The notes: generated by a model not told the origin, from the sequence alone. Shown: positions 24,464-33,843, counted from the stretch's first letter. The stretch is DNA of 52,660 bases from Micromonospora alfalfae (GCF_022230925.1 NZ_JAKKFH010000029.1:1-52660), one strand, 5' to 3'. Numbers and translations: made by a program.

Positions 24464-27400
24464 TCAGCTCACGTTGGCCGGGCCGAGGACGCTCTTCAGG
24501 TCACCCATCAGCGCGGTCGTGGCCGCCACCCGGAACGGACCCAGCCGCAGGGTGGTGGTGCGCCCGCCGTTCTGGAGTTTGACGTGCACCTCGGTGTCAC
24601 CGGGGTGCAGCACGAGGGTTTCCTTGAGTTTCTCCACCAGCGGTGGTGTGCAGCGGTGCACAGGGATGGTGAGGGTGACCGGCTTGTTCGTGGCGCTGGT
24701 GCTGACGTCCGGCATCGACATGTCCATCGCCATGATCCGTGGGGTGTCGTCGCGGCGGTCCACCCGCCCCTTGACCACCACGATGGCGTCCTCGGCGATG
24801 TACTGCCCGATCACCTCGTAGGTGTTGGGGAAGAACAGCGTCTCCACCCCACCGGCCAGGTCCTCCAGGGTGGCCGACGCCCAGGCACGGCCCTGCTTGG
24901 TGACCCGACGCTGCACTCCGGAGAGGATGCCGGCGAGGGTGATGACCGCCCCGTCGGGCACCCCGCCCTCCTCGGCCAGGGAGGCGATCGTGGTGTCGGC
25001 CGCCGCGTTGAGGATGTGCTCCAGACCGAACAGCGGGTGGTCGGAGACGTACAGGCCGAGCATCTCCCGCTCGAAGGCCAGCTTGTCGCGCTTGTCCCAC
25101 TCGCTGTCGCCGATGGTCGGCATCACTGTGGTGCTGCCGGTGTCGGCGTCACCGAAGCCGGCGCCGAACAGGTCGTACTGGCCGACGGCCTCCTTGCGCT
25201 TGACATCCGCGTACGCGTCGATGGCGTCGGCGTGCACCGCGAGCAGGCCCTTGCGGGGGTGGTCGAGGGAGTCGAAAGCACCCGCCTTGATCAGCGATTC
25301 GATTGTCTTCTTGTTGCAGACGACAGCGTCCACCTTGGACAGGAAGTCGTAGAAGTCGGCGTACTCGCCCTCCTCCTCCCGGCAGCGCATGATCGAGGCG
25401 ACCACGTTCGCCCCGACGTTGCGGACGGCGGCGAGGCCGAAGCGGATGTCCTTGCCGACCGGGGTGAACGGCCCGGCCGAGGTGTTCACGTCCGGCGGCA
25501 GCACCTGGATGCGCATCCGGCGGCACTCGGCCAGGTAGAGCGCCATCTTGTCCTTGTCGTCGCCGACGCTGGTCAGCAGCCCGGCCATGTACTCGGCCGG
25601 GTAGTGCGCCTTCAGGTACGCGGTCCAGTAGGAGACCAGGCCGTACGCGGCGGAGTGCGCCTTGTTGAAGGCGTAGCCGGCGAACGGCACCAGGACGTCC
25701 CACACCGCCTGGATCGCCTCGTCGGAGTAGCCGCGCTCACGGCAGCCGTCCCGGAACGGGATGAACTCCTTGTCGAGGATCTCCTTCTTCTTCTTACCCA
25801 TGGCCCGGCGCAGCAGGTCCGCCTGACCGAGGGTGTAGCCGGCGAGGATCTGCGCGGCGCGCTGCACCTGCTCCTGGTAGACGATCAGGCCGTGGGTGGG
25901 CTCCAGGATCTCCCGCAGCGGCTCCTCCAGCTCCGGGTGGATCGGCGTGATCTCCTGGAGCTTGTTCTTGCGCAGCGCATAGTTGGTGTGCGAGTCGACG
26001 CCCATCGGGCCGGGCCGGTACAGGGCCAGGACGGCCGAGATGTCCTCGAAGTTGTCCGGCTTCATCAACCGCAGCAGCGACCGCATCGGCCCACCGTCGA
26101 GCTGGAACACGCCCAGGGTGTCACCGCGGGCCAGCAGCTCGTACGCGGCCTTGTCGTCCAGCGGCAGGCCCAGCAGGTCGAGCTTCCGGCCGTGGTTCAG
26201 CTCGATGTTCTTGACCGCGTCGTCGATGATCGTCAGGTTGCGCAGGCCGAGGAAGTCCATCTTCAGCAGCCCGAGCGACTCGCAGGTCGGGTAGTCGAAC
26301 TGCGTGATGATCGCGCCGTCGGCGTCGCGGCGCATCAGCGGGATGTGCTCGATGATCGGCTCGGCGGACATGATGACGCCGGCGGCGTGCACACCGGTCT
26401 GGCGGATCAGCCCCTCGATGCCCTTGGCCGTGTCGATCACCTTGCGGACGTCCGGGTCGGAGTCGTACAGGCCGCGGATCTCGCCCGCCTCGGCGTAGCG
26501 GGGGTGCTTGTTGTCGAAGATGCCGGTGAGCGGGATGTCCTTGCCCATCACCGCCGGTGGCATGGCCTTGGTGATCCGGTCGCCGACCGCGTACGGGAAG
26601 CCGAGGACCCGGGCGGAGTCCTTGATCGCGGCCTTCGCCTTGATCGTGCCGAAGGTGGCGATCTGGGCGACCTTGTCCTCGCCCCACTTGTCGGTGACGT
26701 ACTTGATCACCTCACCGCGTCGACGCTCGTCGAAGTCGATGTCGACATCCGGCATCGAGACCCGCTCGGGGTTGAGGAACCGCTCGAAGATAAGGCCGTG
26801 CTGGATCGGGTCCAGGTCGGTGATGCCCAACGCGTACGCGACGAGCGACCCGGCGGCCGAACCACGGCCCGGACCCACAGCGATGCCCTGGTTCTTCGCC
26901 CACTGGATGAAGTCGGCGACCACCAGGAAGTAGGACGGGAAGCCCATCTGGTTGATGACGCCCAGCTCGTACTCGGCCTGGACGACGTGCCCCTCGGGGA
27001 TGCCGTTCGGATAGCGGCGGGCCAGGCCGGCGAAGGTCTCCTTGCGGAACCAGGACTCCTCGGTCTCCCCCTCGGGCACCGGGAAGCGCGGCATCAGGTT
27101 GTGGAACTCGAACATGCCCTTCGGGTCGACCTTCTCGGCGACCAGCAGTGTGTTGCGGCAGCCCTCCTGCCACAGCTCGGACGAGTCCACAGCGCGCATC
27201 TGGTCGGCGCTCTTGATGAAGTAGCCGCCGCCCTCGAACCGGAACCGGTTCGGGTCGTCGATGTTGCTGCCGGTCTGCACGCAGAGCAGCACGTCGTGGG
27301 CGGTGGCCTGCGCCTCGTGGGTGTAGTGCGAGTCGTTGGTGACCACCGGCGGGATGTCCAGTTTGCGGGCGATCTCGGTCAGCCCCTCGCGGACCCGGCT

Positions 27401-27994
27401 CTCGATGGAGAGGCCGTGATCCATGATCTCCAGGAAGTAGTTGTCCTTGCCGAAGATGTCCTGGTAGCTGGCGGCGACCTTGAGTGCCTCGTCGAACTGG
27501 CCCAGCCGCAGCCGGGTCTGGACCGCGCCGGACGGGCAGCCGGTGGTCGCCATGATCCCCTCGGCGTGCTCGGCGATCAGCTCCATGTCCATCCGGGGCC
27601 ACTTGACGTAGTGCCCCTCCATGGAGGCGCGCGAGTTGAGGGTGAACAGGTTCTTCAGGCCCTGCGCGTTCTTCGCCCACATGGTCTTGTGGGTGATCGC
27701 GCCGTTACCGGAGATGTCGTCGCTCTTCTGCTCCGGGCGACCCCACTTCACCCGCGCCTTGTGGTAGCGCGACTCCGGCGCCACGTACGCCTCGACGCCC
27801 AGGATCGGGGTGATCCCGGCGGCCATCGCCTGGTTGTAGAAGTCGTTCGCGCCGTGCATGTTGCCGTGGTCGGTGATCGCCACGGCGGACATGCCGAGCC
27901 GGTTGGCCTCGGCGAACAGGTCCTTGAGGCGGGCCGCTCCGTCGAGCATCGAGTATTCCGTGTGCACGTGCAGATGCGCGAACGAATCGGCCAT
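24464..27994 (-). CDS. dnaE: DNA polymerase III subunit alpha
   Basis: The 1176-residue protein is the replicative polymerase of the main chromosome replicase (DnaE1 length, not the shorter DnaE2). It begins with the PHP domain (FAHLHVHTEYSMLDG, then ITDHGNMHG). The palm carries GPGRGSAAGSLVAYALGI and the catalytic aspartates in MPDVDIDFDERRR. The fingers include HKxHS-type AFNKAHSAAYGLVSY. A C-terminal OB fold (ASATLEDLAGGVETLFFP) and tail follow. It is divergent from the Sua5/YciO gene. An antisense ORF of similar length is a shadow. Confidence 0.97.
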   Translation of the reverse strand: MADSFAHLHVHTEYSMLDGAARLKDLFAEANRLGMSAVAITDHGNMHGANDFYNQAMAAGITPILGVEAYVAPESRYHKARVKWGRPEQKSDDISGNGAITHKTMWAKNAQGLKNLFTLNSRASMEGHYVKWPRMDMELIAEHAEGIMATTGCPSGAVQTRLRLGQFDEALKVAASYQDIFGKDNYFLEIMDHGLSIESRVREGLTEIARKLDIPPVVTNDSHYTHEAQATAHDVLLCVQTGSNIDDPNRFRFEGGGYFIKSADQMRAVDSSELWQEGCRNTLLVAEKVDPKGMFEFHNLMPRFPVPEGETEESWFRKETFAGLARRYPNGIPEGHVVQAEYELGVINQMGFPSYFLVVADFIQWAKNQGIAVGPGRGSAAGSLVAYALGITDLDPIQHGLIFERFLNPERVSMPDVDIDFDERRRGEVIKYVTDKWGEDKVAQIATFGTIKAKAAIKDSARVLGFPYAVGDRITKAMPPAVMGKDIPLTGIFDNKHPRYAEAGEIRGLYDSDPDVRKVIDTAKGIEGLIRQTGVHAAGVIMSAEPIIEHIPLMRRDADGAIITQFDYPTCESLGLLKMDFLGLRNLTIIDDAVKNIELNHGRKLDLLGLPLDDKAAYELLARGDTLGVFQLDGGPMRSLLRLMKPDNFEDISAVLALYRPGPMGVDSHTNYALRKNKLQEITPIHPELEEPLREILEPTHGLIVYQEQVQRAAQILAGYTLGQADLLRRAMGKKKKEILDKEFIPFRDGCRERGYSDEAIQAVWDVLVPFAGYAFNKAHSAAYGLVSYWTAYLKAHYPAEYMAGLLTSVGDDKDKMALYLAECRRMRIQVLPPDVNTSAGPFTPVGKDIRFGLAAVRNVGANVVASIMRCREEEGEYADFYDFLSKVDAVVCNKKTIESLIKAGAFDSLDHPRKGLLAVHADAIDAYADVKRKEAVGQYDLFGAGFGDADTGSTTVMPTIGDSEWDKRDKLAFEREMLGLYVSDHPLFGLEHILNAAADTTIASLAEEGGVPDGAVITLAGILSGVQRRVTKQGRAWASATLEDLAGGVETLFFPNTYEVIGQYIAEDAIVVVKGRVDRRDDTPRIMAMDMSMPDVSTSATNKPVTLTIPVHRCTPPLVEKLKETLVLHPGDTEVHVKLQNGGRTTTLRLGPFRVAATTALMGDLKSVLGPANVS

Positions 27995-28142
27995 GCCTGG
28001 CGCCCCCCGGCGGTGTGGATCTTGTTGGTCGGAGCCGACCGGGACCTACCCTACCGAGGTGATCTCGGCGGCTCCACCGTCCGCGCCGACGGTCGTGGCC
28101 CTCGTCTCCTGATCCTCCCCGCGTGCGCCTAGGCTCAGCGGC
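27995..28142. promoter_or_regulatory. Divergent promoter region dnaE / Sua5-like gene
   Basis: This 148-base gap lies between divergent housekeeping genes. On the plus side TAGGCT (28130-28135) stands seven bases before the ATG. Nothing else stands out. Confidence 0.4.
28130..28135 (+). promoter_or_regulatory. -10 box TAGGCT for a leaderless transcript
   Basis: TAGGCT ends seven bases before the ATG at 28143, and no Shine-Dalgarno sequence lies between, so transcription probably starts at the ATG. Confidence 0.45.
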
Positions 28143-28763
28143 ATGGCGAGGTACTACGACGTACACCCGGAGAACCCGCAGCCCCGGATCATCGGGCAGG
28201 TCGCCGACCTGATCCGCGGTGGTGGGCTGGTCGCCTACCCGACGGACTCCTGCTACGCGCTCGGCATCCAACTGGGCAACCAGGACGGGCTGGACCGGAT
28301 CCGCCAGATCCGCCACCTCGACGACCGGCACCACTTCACGCTGGTCTGCCGGGACTTCGCGCAGCTCGGCCAGTTCGTCCAGATCAGCAACTCGGTCTTC
28401 CGGCTGGTGAAGGCGTCCACCCCGGGCAGCTACACGTTCATCCTGCCGGCCACCCGTGAGGTGCCCCGCCGGATGCTGCACCCGAAGAAGCGGACCGTCG
28501 GCGTGCGGGTGCCCCGGCACACCGTCACCCAGGCGCTGCTGGCCGAGCTGGCCGAGCCACTGGTGTCCAGCACCCTGGTCCTGCCCGGCGACGAGGAGCC
28601 GATGACCCAGGGCTGGGAGATCAAGGAACGGCTCGACCACCAGCTCGACGCGGTGCTCGACGCCGGTGACTGCGGTAAGGAGCCGACGACCGTGATCGAC
28701 CTGTCGGGGCCCGAGCCGGAGATCCTGCGCCGGGGCGCCGGGGACGTGTCCCGCTTCGAGTGA
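28143..28763 (+). CDS. Sua5/YciO/YrdC-domain protein (threonylcarbamoyl-AMP synthase family)
   Basis: The 206-residue protein has the YrdC fold: GQVADLIRGGGLVAYPTDSCYALG at residues about 18-41 (quoted in parts: GGGLVAYPTDSCYALG), then KxR-type binding motif RIRQIRHLDDRHHFTLVCRDF, and RTVGVRVPRH. It has no C-terminal Sua5 domain. The sequence looks closer to YciO than to TsaC, because the usual KR.P.KP.. motif is HLDDRHHF here. A role in tRNA t6A synthesis is therefore possible but not certain. No Shine-Dalgarno sequence; see the -10 box just upstream. Confidence 0.85.
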   Translation: MARYYDVHPENPQPRIIGQVADLIRGGGLVAYPTDSCYALGIQLGNQDGLDRIRQIRHLDDRHHFTLVCRDFAQLGQFVQISNSVFRLVKASTPGSYTFILPATREVPRRMLHPKKRTVGVRVPRHTVTQALLAELAEPLVSSTLVLPGDEEPMTQGWEIKERLDHQLDAVLDAGDCGKEPTTVIDLSGPEPEILRRGAGDVSRFE

Positions 28764-28851
28764 CGCGTCGGGTGCCGGACCGTACCGGGGCGCGGCGGCC
28801 ACACCGGTCGTACGCTCAGGGATCGGCACCGGCGAGCATTGGACATCCGGC

Positions 28852-29391
28852 ATGCCCGACGCGGACGACATCGACGCCCTGGCCCGGTCCGCCGCGCACG
28901 GTGACCCGGCCGCGCTGACCGCCCTGCTGGTCGCGGTACGCCCGGAGGTGTTGCGGCTGTGCGCACGGTTCCTGCCCAACCGGGAGGACGCCGAGGAGGC
29001 CTGCCAGGACACCCTGCTGGCGCTGGCCAACGGAATCACCCGCTTCGAGGGGCGCTCCTCGTTCCGCACCTGGCTGCACCGGCTGGCCGCCAACCGGGCC
29101 CGCTCCACGTACCGCACGCTGCGCCGCCGCTGCCGGTTGGAGGCCGGCGGCGTACCGGTGCCCGACCAGGCCGACCCCCGACGGACCAGCGTGGTCGCCG
29201 GCACCCGCCTCGACCTGCTCGACGCCTTCGACGCGGTCCGCCCCGACCTCGCCGAGGTGATCGCCCTGCGCGACGTCCTCGGGCTGAGCTACCCCGAGAT
29301 CGCGGCGCTACTCGACGTGCCGGTGGGCACTGTGAAGTCCCGGCTGCACCTGGCCCGGCGGCAGGTGCGACAACGACTCGGCACGGGATGA
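28852..29391 (+). CDS. ECF-type RNA polymerase sigma factor
   Basis: The 179-residue protein has region 2 (LRLCARFLPNREDAEEACQDTLLAL then FRTWLHRLAANRARS, about residues 38-82) and region 4 (VIALRDVLGLSYPEIAALL then VGTVKSRLHLARRQVR). It carries a ten-residue basic run after region 2. Its stop overlaps the start of a lipoprotein gene by four bases (ATGA), so the two are made together; the lipoprotein may act on the same stress. No anti-sigma factor adjoins it. Confidence 0.9.
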   Translation: MPDADDIDALARSAAHGDPAALTALLVAVRPEVLRLCARFLPNREDAEEACQDTLLALANGITRFEGRSSFRTWLHRLAANRARSTYRTLRRRCRLEAGGVPVPDQADPRRTSVVAGTRLDLLDAFDAVRPDLAEVIALRDVLGLSYPEIAALLDVPVGTVKSRLHLARRQVRQRLGTG

Positions 29392-29939
29392 GCCCCGCCG
29401 CGCGAGGCCGCTCGATCCGCCGGCTCCTCGCCGGTGGCGTCGTCCTCGTGTCCGCCGTGTCGGTAGCGGCCTGCGGCGCCGACCCGGTAGCGCCGCTGCC
29501 CGTACAGCCACCAGTGGAGTCCCGACCGTCGCCGACCCCCTCGGCGATCCCGGCGCCCACCGCATCGCCGTCCCGACCGCCGCCGACCAGCGGACGTCCG
29601 ATCGCGGCACCGCCCGCACCGACCACTGCCCGGGGTACGCCGCACCGCCCGGCCACCACGTCGACGGCGCCGACCACGAGCTGCCAGGGCGCCGTGCGCT
29701 ACGACCTGCCGCTGGCCGAGACCGAGCTTGAGCTGCTGCGGTCGCTCTGTTTCGCCACCGGCGCGGTGCTGCGGATCCAGGGCATCGGCCCCGGCCTGGT
29801 CACCGTCGACCGCCCGGAGCTGGTCTCGCAGCACTACGAGGCCGGCGTGGTGGACATCCGGTTCGTCCGCCCCGGCACCGTCGACGTCAGGATCCCGAAG
29901 GAGGCTCGGGAACACACGATCACGGTGGTGGTCCGCTAG
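29388..29939 (+). CDS. Lipoprotein of unknown function, coupled to the ECF sigma factor
   Basis: The 183-residue protein has an Arg-rich start, a hydrophobic segment and the lipobox VAAC at about residue 29. A Pro/Thr/Ser linker of about 70 residues and a globular C-terminal domain of about 85 residues follow, with two cysteines (SCQGAVRYDL, LCFATGAV), probably a disulfide. The beta-rich pattern (VVDIRFVRPGTVDVRI) suggests a small Ig- or cupredoxin-like fold, which is a guess. No family was recognised. Its stop directly abuts the stop of the convergent LtrA gene. Confidence 0.78.
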   Translation: MSPAARGRSIRRLLAGGVVLVSAVSVAACGADPVAPLPVQPPVESRPSPTPSAIPAPTASPSRPPPTSGRPIAAPPAPTTARGTPHRPATTSTAPTTSCQGAVRYDLPLAETELELLRSLCFATGAVLRIQGIGPGLVTVDRPELVSQHYEAGVVDIRFVRPGTVDVRIPKEAREHTITVVVR

Positions 29940-31115
29940 TCAGAGCATCGCCGGCGACGGGGCGGGACGGTGCCGCGCCCGGAGGAACTCGACGGCCGCG
30001 ACCCCCAGCAGCACCAGAGCGGCGGCGACGCCCAGAGCCAGCCCGGGCAGGTGCACCGAGAGCGGCGCCAGGGCGATCGTCGCGCCGACACCGACGACGT
30101 GCGACAGCGGCACCCGCCCGTACACCTCGTGTTCCAGGACCGCCCGACCGATGAGGAAGAGCCCCGCGCCACCCAGGACGAGCGCGGCCATGGGTGCGGC
30201 GGGCCGCTCCCACGGCTGGGCGATGATCCGTTCCACGCCGGCGGCCGTTCCCACCACTCCGGCCACCATCAACCAGTGGGCGTACGGGTTGGTCTGCACC
30301 AGCCGAGTCCGGTGGGGTGATGCCTCGATGGCGGCGCGGAGCGTCGCGCCCGCTCCCTGGGCGTAGCTCCACCAGAGCACCGCCGCTGTCAGGAACGCGG
30401 TGGCGAAGGCGGCGATCCGATCGGGGGTGAAGGGCTGGTGGCTCAGGCTGAGGACGCTGACCAGGACGAGTTCACCCAGGGTGAGGATGTAGATCTGTTG
30501 GTACCGCTCGGCGAGGTGCTCCGGCGCGACCCGGTACTGCGGCAGGGGCGCCCGACCGGGGATGGGGAAACGGAACCCGAACGCGACGTAGTCCACACCC
30601 AGCGCGACGAGCCACACGGCGAGGCGCCACTCGGGGTCGGCCACCAGGCCGCCGACCACCCACAGGGTCCCTGACCCGAGGTTCCAGACCAGGGCGCGAA
30701 GGGAGCGTTCCTGCCCCTGCCGACCACGCAGGGATCGGATGAGCACCAGCCCTCGGCCCAGGTTTATCGCGGCCCAGGTGCCACCGAAGATCAGTCCGTG
30801 CTCGTGGAACGCCGTCGGCAGCGCGGCGGACATCAGCATGATGCCGAACATGATGCCGAGGATCAGCTGGGGAATCGGTCGCTTTCGTGGGCTGTACGTG
30901 TCGGTGATCAACGTGGTGGTCACCCAGACCGCCCACAGTGTCGACAGTGCGAGCAGAGCCTGGGCGATGCCGGTCCAGGTCTGCTCGGCCGCCATCGACT
31001 GCGACGTCAGGGTCAGGCTGGCGATGAAGGCGAGATCGAAGAACAGCTCCAGCAGGTCCGCGCGCTGCGGTCCGGTCGCCGTACGGGTCAGCTGTCGACG
31101 CGCACCGTCCGTCAT
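29940..31115 (-). CDS. Low temperature requirement protein A (LtrA) family membrane protein
   Basis: The 391-residue protein has about ten membrane helices. The N-terminal LTRTATGPQRADLLELFFDLAFIAS (quoted in parts: LLELFFDLAF) is the LtrA signature, and AERYQQIYILTLGELVL is the second conserved block. The ATG at 31115 begins exactly where family members do; the frame stays open further upstream. The function is unknown beyond a phenotype in Listeria. It lies 152 bases downstream of the kinase gene on the same strand. Confidence 0.88.
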   Translation of the reverse strand: MTDGARRQLTRTATGPQRADLLELFFDLAFIASLTLTSQSMAAEQTWTGIAQALLALSTLWAVWVTTTLITDTYSPRKRPIPQLILGIMFGIMLMSAALPTAFHEHGLIFGGTWAAINLGRGLVLIRSLRGRQGQERSLRALVWNLGSGTLWVVGGLVADPEWRLAVWLVALGVDYVAFGFRFPIPGRAPLPQYRVAPEHLAERYQQIYILTLGELVLVSVLSLSHQPFTPDRIAAFATAFLTAAVLWWSYAQGAGATLRAAIEASPHRTRLVQTNPYAHWLMVAGVVGTAAGVERIIAQPWERPAAPMAALVLGGAGLFLIGRAVLEHEVYGRVPLSHVVGVGATIALAPLSVHLPGLALGVAAALVLLGVAAVEFLRARHRPAPSPAML

Positions 31116-31267
31116 CGGTGCCCGCTCGATCCGTCGCCGCTGACGACGGACCGCCCGCCCGCGTAGGCAGCGCGGACCGCAGCCCGACAACACTTCTGCG
31201 CCACGCTGCCAGCCTTCCATCCGAGGGCCCGGCACCGGGCACGTTCGTCCGCACCACGGCGGCCCCG

Positions 31268-32632
31268 CTACCGCACCCGCACGCCGTCGAGCAATGCGTC
31301 CACGAAGTCGGGCCCGCCGTCCACCGGTGGCACGACCTGCACGTACACCAGAGCGCCGTGGCCCGGATGCCGCCCCGCCGACTCGACGATCCGCGGCCGG
31401 CCCCGGTCGCAGCGGTACGCCACAACCGTCCACTCGACGCCCGCCCGGCGGGTGGTGCGCGCCGGCGCGGACGCGCAGTCCCCGTGTGTGCGCTCGGCCA
31501 GGAACCCGGCAGGCGTGGTGCGCGCCGCCGTGCTGGCCGAGACGCCGACGAACGCGCCGGGCACCCCGGGGTCGGCGGCCCAGCGGCGGGGTTGCGGCGA
31601 CATCACCAGCGCCGGTTCCGCTTCGCCGTCGGCGTCGTACTGACCGGCCCAGGTCGCCCCGGTGGCCGACCAGCCGTCCGGCAACGTCACGGTGAGCGGT
31701 CCGGCGGTGTACGTGTCCCGTTCGGCCCCGGTGTGGCCCGGCTCGGGGCCCACCACCGCGACGGCCGCGACGGCCGCCCCGGCCAACAGCATCCGGTACG
31801 GGTGACGGGCCACCGGAGCGGATGACGGCGGCTGCCGTACGGCGGTGGCCCGGTCGAGCGCGGCGTGCAGCGCGGCGGCGTCCGGATAGCGGCCGGCCGG
31901 CCGGTGGGCGGTGGCCCGGACGAGCACCGCGGCCACCCGCGCCGGCACGCCGTCGCGCAGTCGCAGGGCGCCGACCGATCTGGGCGGGTCGGACCCGGGC
32001 TCGGCGGCGAGCAGCCGGATCCCGAGCCGACCGAGCCCGTACACGTCAGCGCGCGTGTCGATCACCGCGCCCGGGTCGTCCTGCTCCGGTGCCATGTAGC
32101 CGGGGGTACCGGCCCGGGCGGTGAGGCCGGAGGCGGCGGCGAGCGCCTTGGCGAGACCGAGGTCGGCGATGAGCACCCGCTCGGCGCCGGAGGCCACCCC
32201 GGTGGAATGGAACAGAATGTTGCCGGGGGTGAGGTCGCGGTGCACGACGCCGTGCCGGTGCAGCACGCTCACGCCCGCGCAGACCTCACCGAGCAGGCGC
32301 AACGCCGCCGGCACGGAGATCTCACCAAGAGCCAGCCGGTCGCGCAGGCTGCCGCCGTCCGCCCAGGCCAGCACGGCGTACGGCCGCCCGTCGGGCAATT
32401 CACCGACGGCATGCACCCGGACCAACCGCTCGTGCTCCAGCCGGCGCAGCAGACGGGCCTCGTCGCGGAAGCGTTCCCGGACGCGGAGGTCGTGGCTCCA
32501 GTTCTCGGCCAGCACCTTGATTGCCACGTGTCCGTCGAGCATCGGGTCGTAGCCCAGCCAGACGGTCGCGAACGATCCGACGCCCAGCAGCCGCTCGATG
32601 GCGTAGGGCCCGATCCGTTGCGGAGCCGTCAC
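31268..32632 (-). CDS. Membrane-anchored Ser/Thr protein kinase with a short extracytoplasmic domain
   Basis: The 454-residue protein has a Hanks kinase domain: LLGVGSFATVWLGYD, VAIKVL, the catalytic loop HRDLTPGNILF and IADLGLAKAL, where DLG replaces DFG. Thr stands where the catalytic-loop Lys (HRDLKPxN) is usual, which may lower activity; the HRD Asp and the Asn are kept. A single hydrophobic segment (MLLAGAAVAAVAVVG, about residue 275) separates a domain of about 160 residues with DTYTAGPLTVTLPDGW and two cysteines. The external part resembles that of the ricin-tailed kinase at 14650 (GxLTVxVPDGW-type opening). GGGGG seven bases before the GTG at 32632 fixes the start. Confidence 0.85.
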   Translation of the reverse strand: MTAPQRIGPYAIERLLGVGSFATVWLGYDPMLDGHVAIKVLAENWSHDLRVRERFRDEARLLRRLEHERLVRVHAVGELPDGRPYAVLAWADGGSLRDRLALGEISVPAALRLLGEVCAGVSVLHRHGVVHRDLTPGNILFHSTGVASGAERVLIADLGLAKALAAASGLTARAGTPGYMAPEQDDPGAVIDTRADVYGLGRLGIRLLAAEPGSDPPRSVGALRLRDGVPARVAAVLVRATAHRPAGRYPDAAALHAALDRATAVRQPPSSAPVARHPYRMLLAGAAVAAVAVVGPEPGHTGAERDTYTAGPLTVTLPDGWSATGATWAGQYDADGEAEPALVMSPQPRRWAADPGVPGAFVGVSASTAARTTPAGFLAERTHGDCASAPARTTRRAGVEWTVVAYRCDRGRPRIVESAGRHPGHGALVYVQVVPPVDGGPDFVDALLDGVRVR

Positions 32633-32765
32633 CGCGTCACCCCCGGCCAGCACGGGCGGTCGGCGTCTCTCTGAACAGTAGACCGGGCCGGTCGGAAAGC
32701 CGACGAACCGTTGGGCCGGGCGCGGTGACTAACAGGGCAGAGACCCATCACCGAAGGAGCGCACC

Positions 32766-33371
32766 ATGAACCGACCCACGATCCTTCTCACCACCGCCGC
32801 GCTGGCGCTCGGCACACTCGTCCCGCTGGTCGACGCCGGTCCGGCCTGGGCAGCCCCGGTGCTCGGTGGCGGCGCGCCAGCCTCGGCGCGTGCCCCGATG
32901 GCCGCCGCCACGCTCGCCGGGCACAGTCACCCGCAGGTGCTCGGCGTCGGCGGCGCCGGGGCGTACCGGATGGGTGCCAGCCTGGCCGTGCTCACCGCTG
33001 ACGGGCACATCGACTGGACCGCGCCGAGCTGCGGCGGGGTGGTGCACGCCGGCGCGACCGGTTCCTGGGCCGGCGTGCTCATCCTGGCCTTCCGCGACGG
33101 TCGGCTGGTGGAGGTCGGTACGGCCACCGCGCCGCCGCAGTCCCCCGCCGGCGCCACTGTCGGCATGTCCTTCGACGAGCTGGAGGCGATCTACGGCCGG
33201 CGGGGTTCGCTGATCCGCAACGACGCGGGGGACGCCGAGGCGTACCTGGTCCGGGTCGGGTCGCGGGTGGAGCTGTTCACCGGGCACCCGATCCGGCCGG
33301 GGGTGGGCTACTTCCAGGTCGGGCTGGCCAGCTTCGTCGAGCGGAACTTCCGGCAGGGCGCGTCCTGCTGA
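32766..33371 (+). CDS. Secreted protein of unknown function
   Basis: The 201-residue protein has a signal peptide cleaved near PAWAAP (about residue 30). A conserved-looking globular part follows with two cysteines (APSCGGVV and the final QGASC). The mix VGMSFDELEAIYGRRGSLIRN resembles the small periplasmic domains in which a loop G.S..E....YG recurs, seen in many actinobacterial secreted proteins. No function is known to me. GAAGGAG before the ATG is a good ribosome-binding site. A terminator hairpin follows at 33383-33416. Confidence 0.78.
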   Translation: MNRPTILLTTAALALGTLVPLVDAGPAWAAPVLGGGAPASARAPMAAATLAGHSHPQVLGVGGAGAYRMGASLAVLTADGHIDWTAPSCGGVVHAGATGSWAGVLILAFRDGRLVEVGTATAPPQSPAGATVGMSFDELEAIYGRRGSLIRNDAGDAEAYLVRVGSRVELFTGHPIRPGVGYFQVGLASFVERNFRQGASC

Positions 33372-33382
33372 TCTGGCCCAGG

Positions 33383-33416
33383 TGCGGGGCGTCCGGTGTC
33401 CACCGGGCGCCCCGCA
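33383..33416 (+). terminator. Hairpin terminator
   Basis: TGCGGGGCG and CGCCCCGCA form a perfect outer stem, extended inward by CCGG/CCGG pairing. It lies 12 bases after the stop of the secreted protein gene. Confidence 0.75.
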
Positions 33417-33472
33417 GCTCGTGTCGACCCGAACGGAGGGTGGGCAGACACGATGATGTCGGGATGGACAAC

Positions 33473-33489
33473 ACTGTGTGCCACACAGT
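33473..33489. promoter_or_regulatory. Perfect operator ACTGTGT-N3-ACACAGT before the second padR
   Basis: Two perfect 7-base arms are separated by GCC. The site overlaps the first base of the -10-like TATGGT (33489-33494), which is seven bases before the ATG. A bound PadR dimer would block the promoter of its own operon. Confidence 0.7.
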
Positions 33490-33494
33490 ATGGT
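33489..33494 (+). promoter_or_regulatory. -10 box TATGGT for a leaderless padR transcript
   Basis: TATGGT ends seven bases before the padR ATG at 33502, and no Shine-Dalgarno sequence is present between them. Confidence 0.5.
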
Positions 33495-33501
33495 GTGACG
33501 C

Positions 33502-33843
33502 ATGGTTAGCGAGGACGTTCTACGGACGCACCTGCAGGAGTTGCGTCGAGGCACCGTCGTGGTGGCCAGCCTGGTCGCGCTACGCCGACCGGACTACGGC
33601 TACGCACTGCTGCAACGGCTCAGCGACCACGGCTTCCCGGTCGACGCCAACACCCTCTACCCGCTGCTGCGCCGCCTGGAGGACCAGGGGCTGCTGACCA
33701 GCGAGTGGAACACCGAAGAGAGCCGACCCCGCAAGTTCTACCGGACCAGCGACGAGGGCGAGTCGATGCTGAACCGGCTCCTCGACGACCTCGCCGCCGT
33801 GCAGACCTCCATCACCGGGCTGATCCAAGGAGTGGACCGATGA
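33502..33843 (+). CDS. PadR family transcriptional repressor
   Basis: The 113-residue protein has a PadR winged helix: LVALRRPDYGYALLQRLSDHGF, VDANTLYPLLRRLEDQGLL, then the wing SRPRKFYRTSDEG and a short C-terminal helix for dimerisation. It overlaps the next gene by three bases (ATGA) and so forms a two-gene operon with a permease-prefix membrane protein. A perfect operator lies immediately upstream. This is the second such module in the window (compare 105-1843), but the two repressors differ clearly in sequence and in operator. Confidence 0.92.
   Translation: MVSEDVLRTHLQELRRGTVVVASLVALRRPDYGYALLQRLSDHGFPVDANTLYPLLRRLEDQGLLTSEWNTEESRPRKFYRTSDEGESMLNRLLDDLAAVQTSITGLIQGVDR

Noticed and set aside
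24584..28132. 1182-codon plus-strand ORF opposite dnaE
   Set aside because: It is the antisense shadow of dnaE in a high-GC genome; its translation is low-complexity (His/Val/Leu/Asp/Arg-rich) with no domain, while the minus strand gives a complete polymerase.
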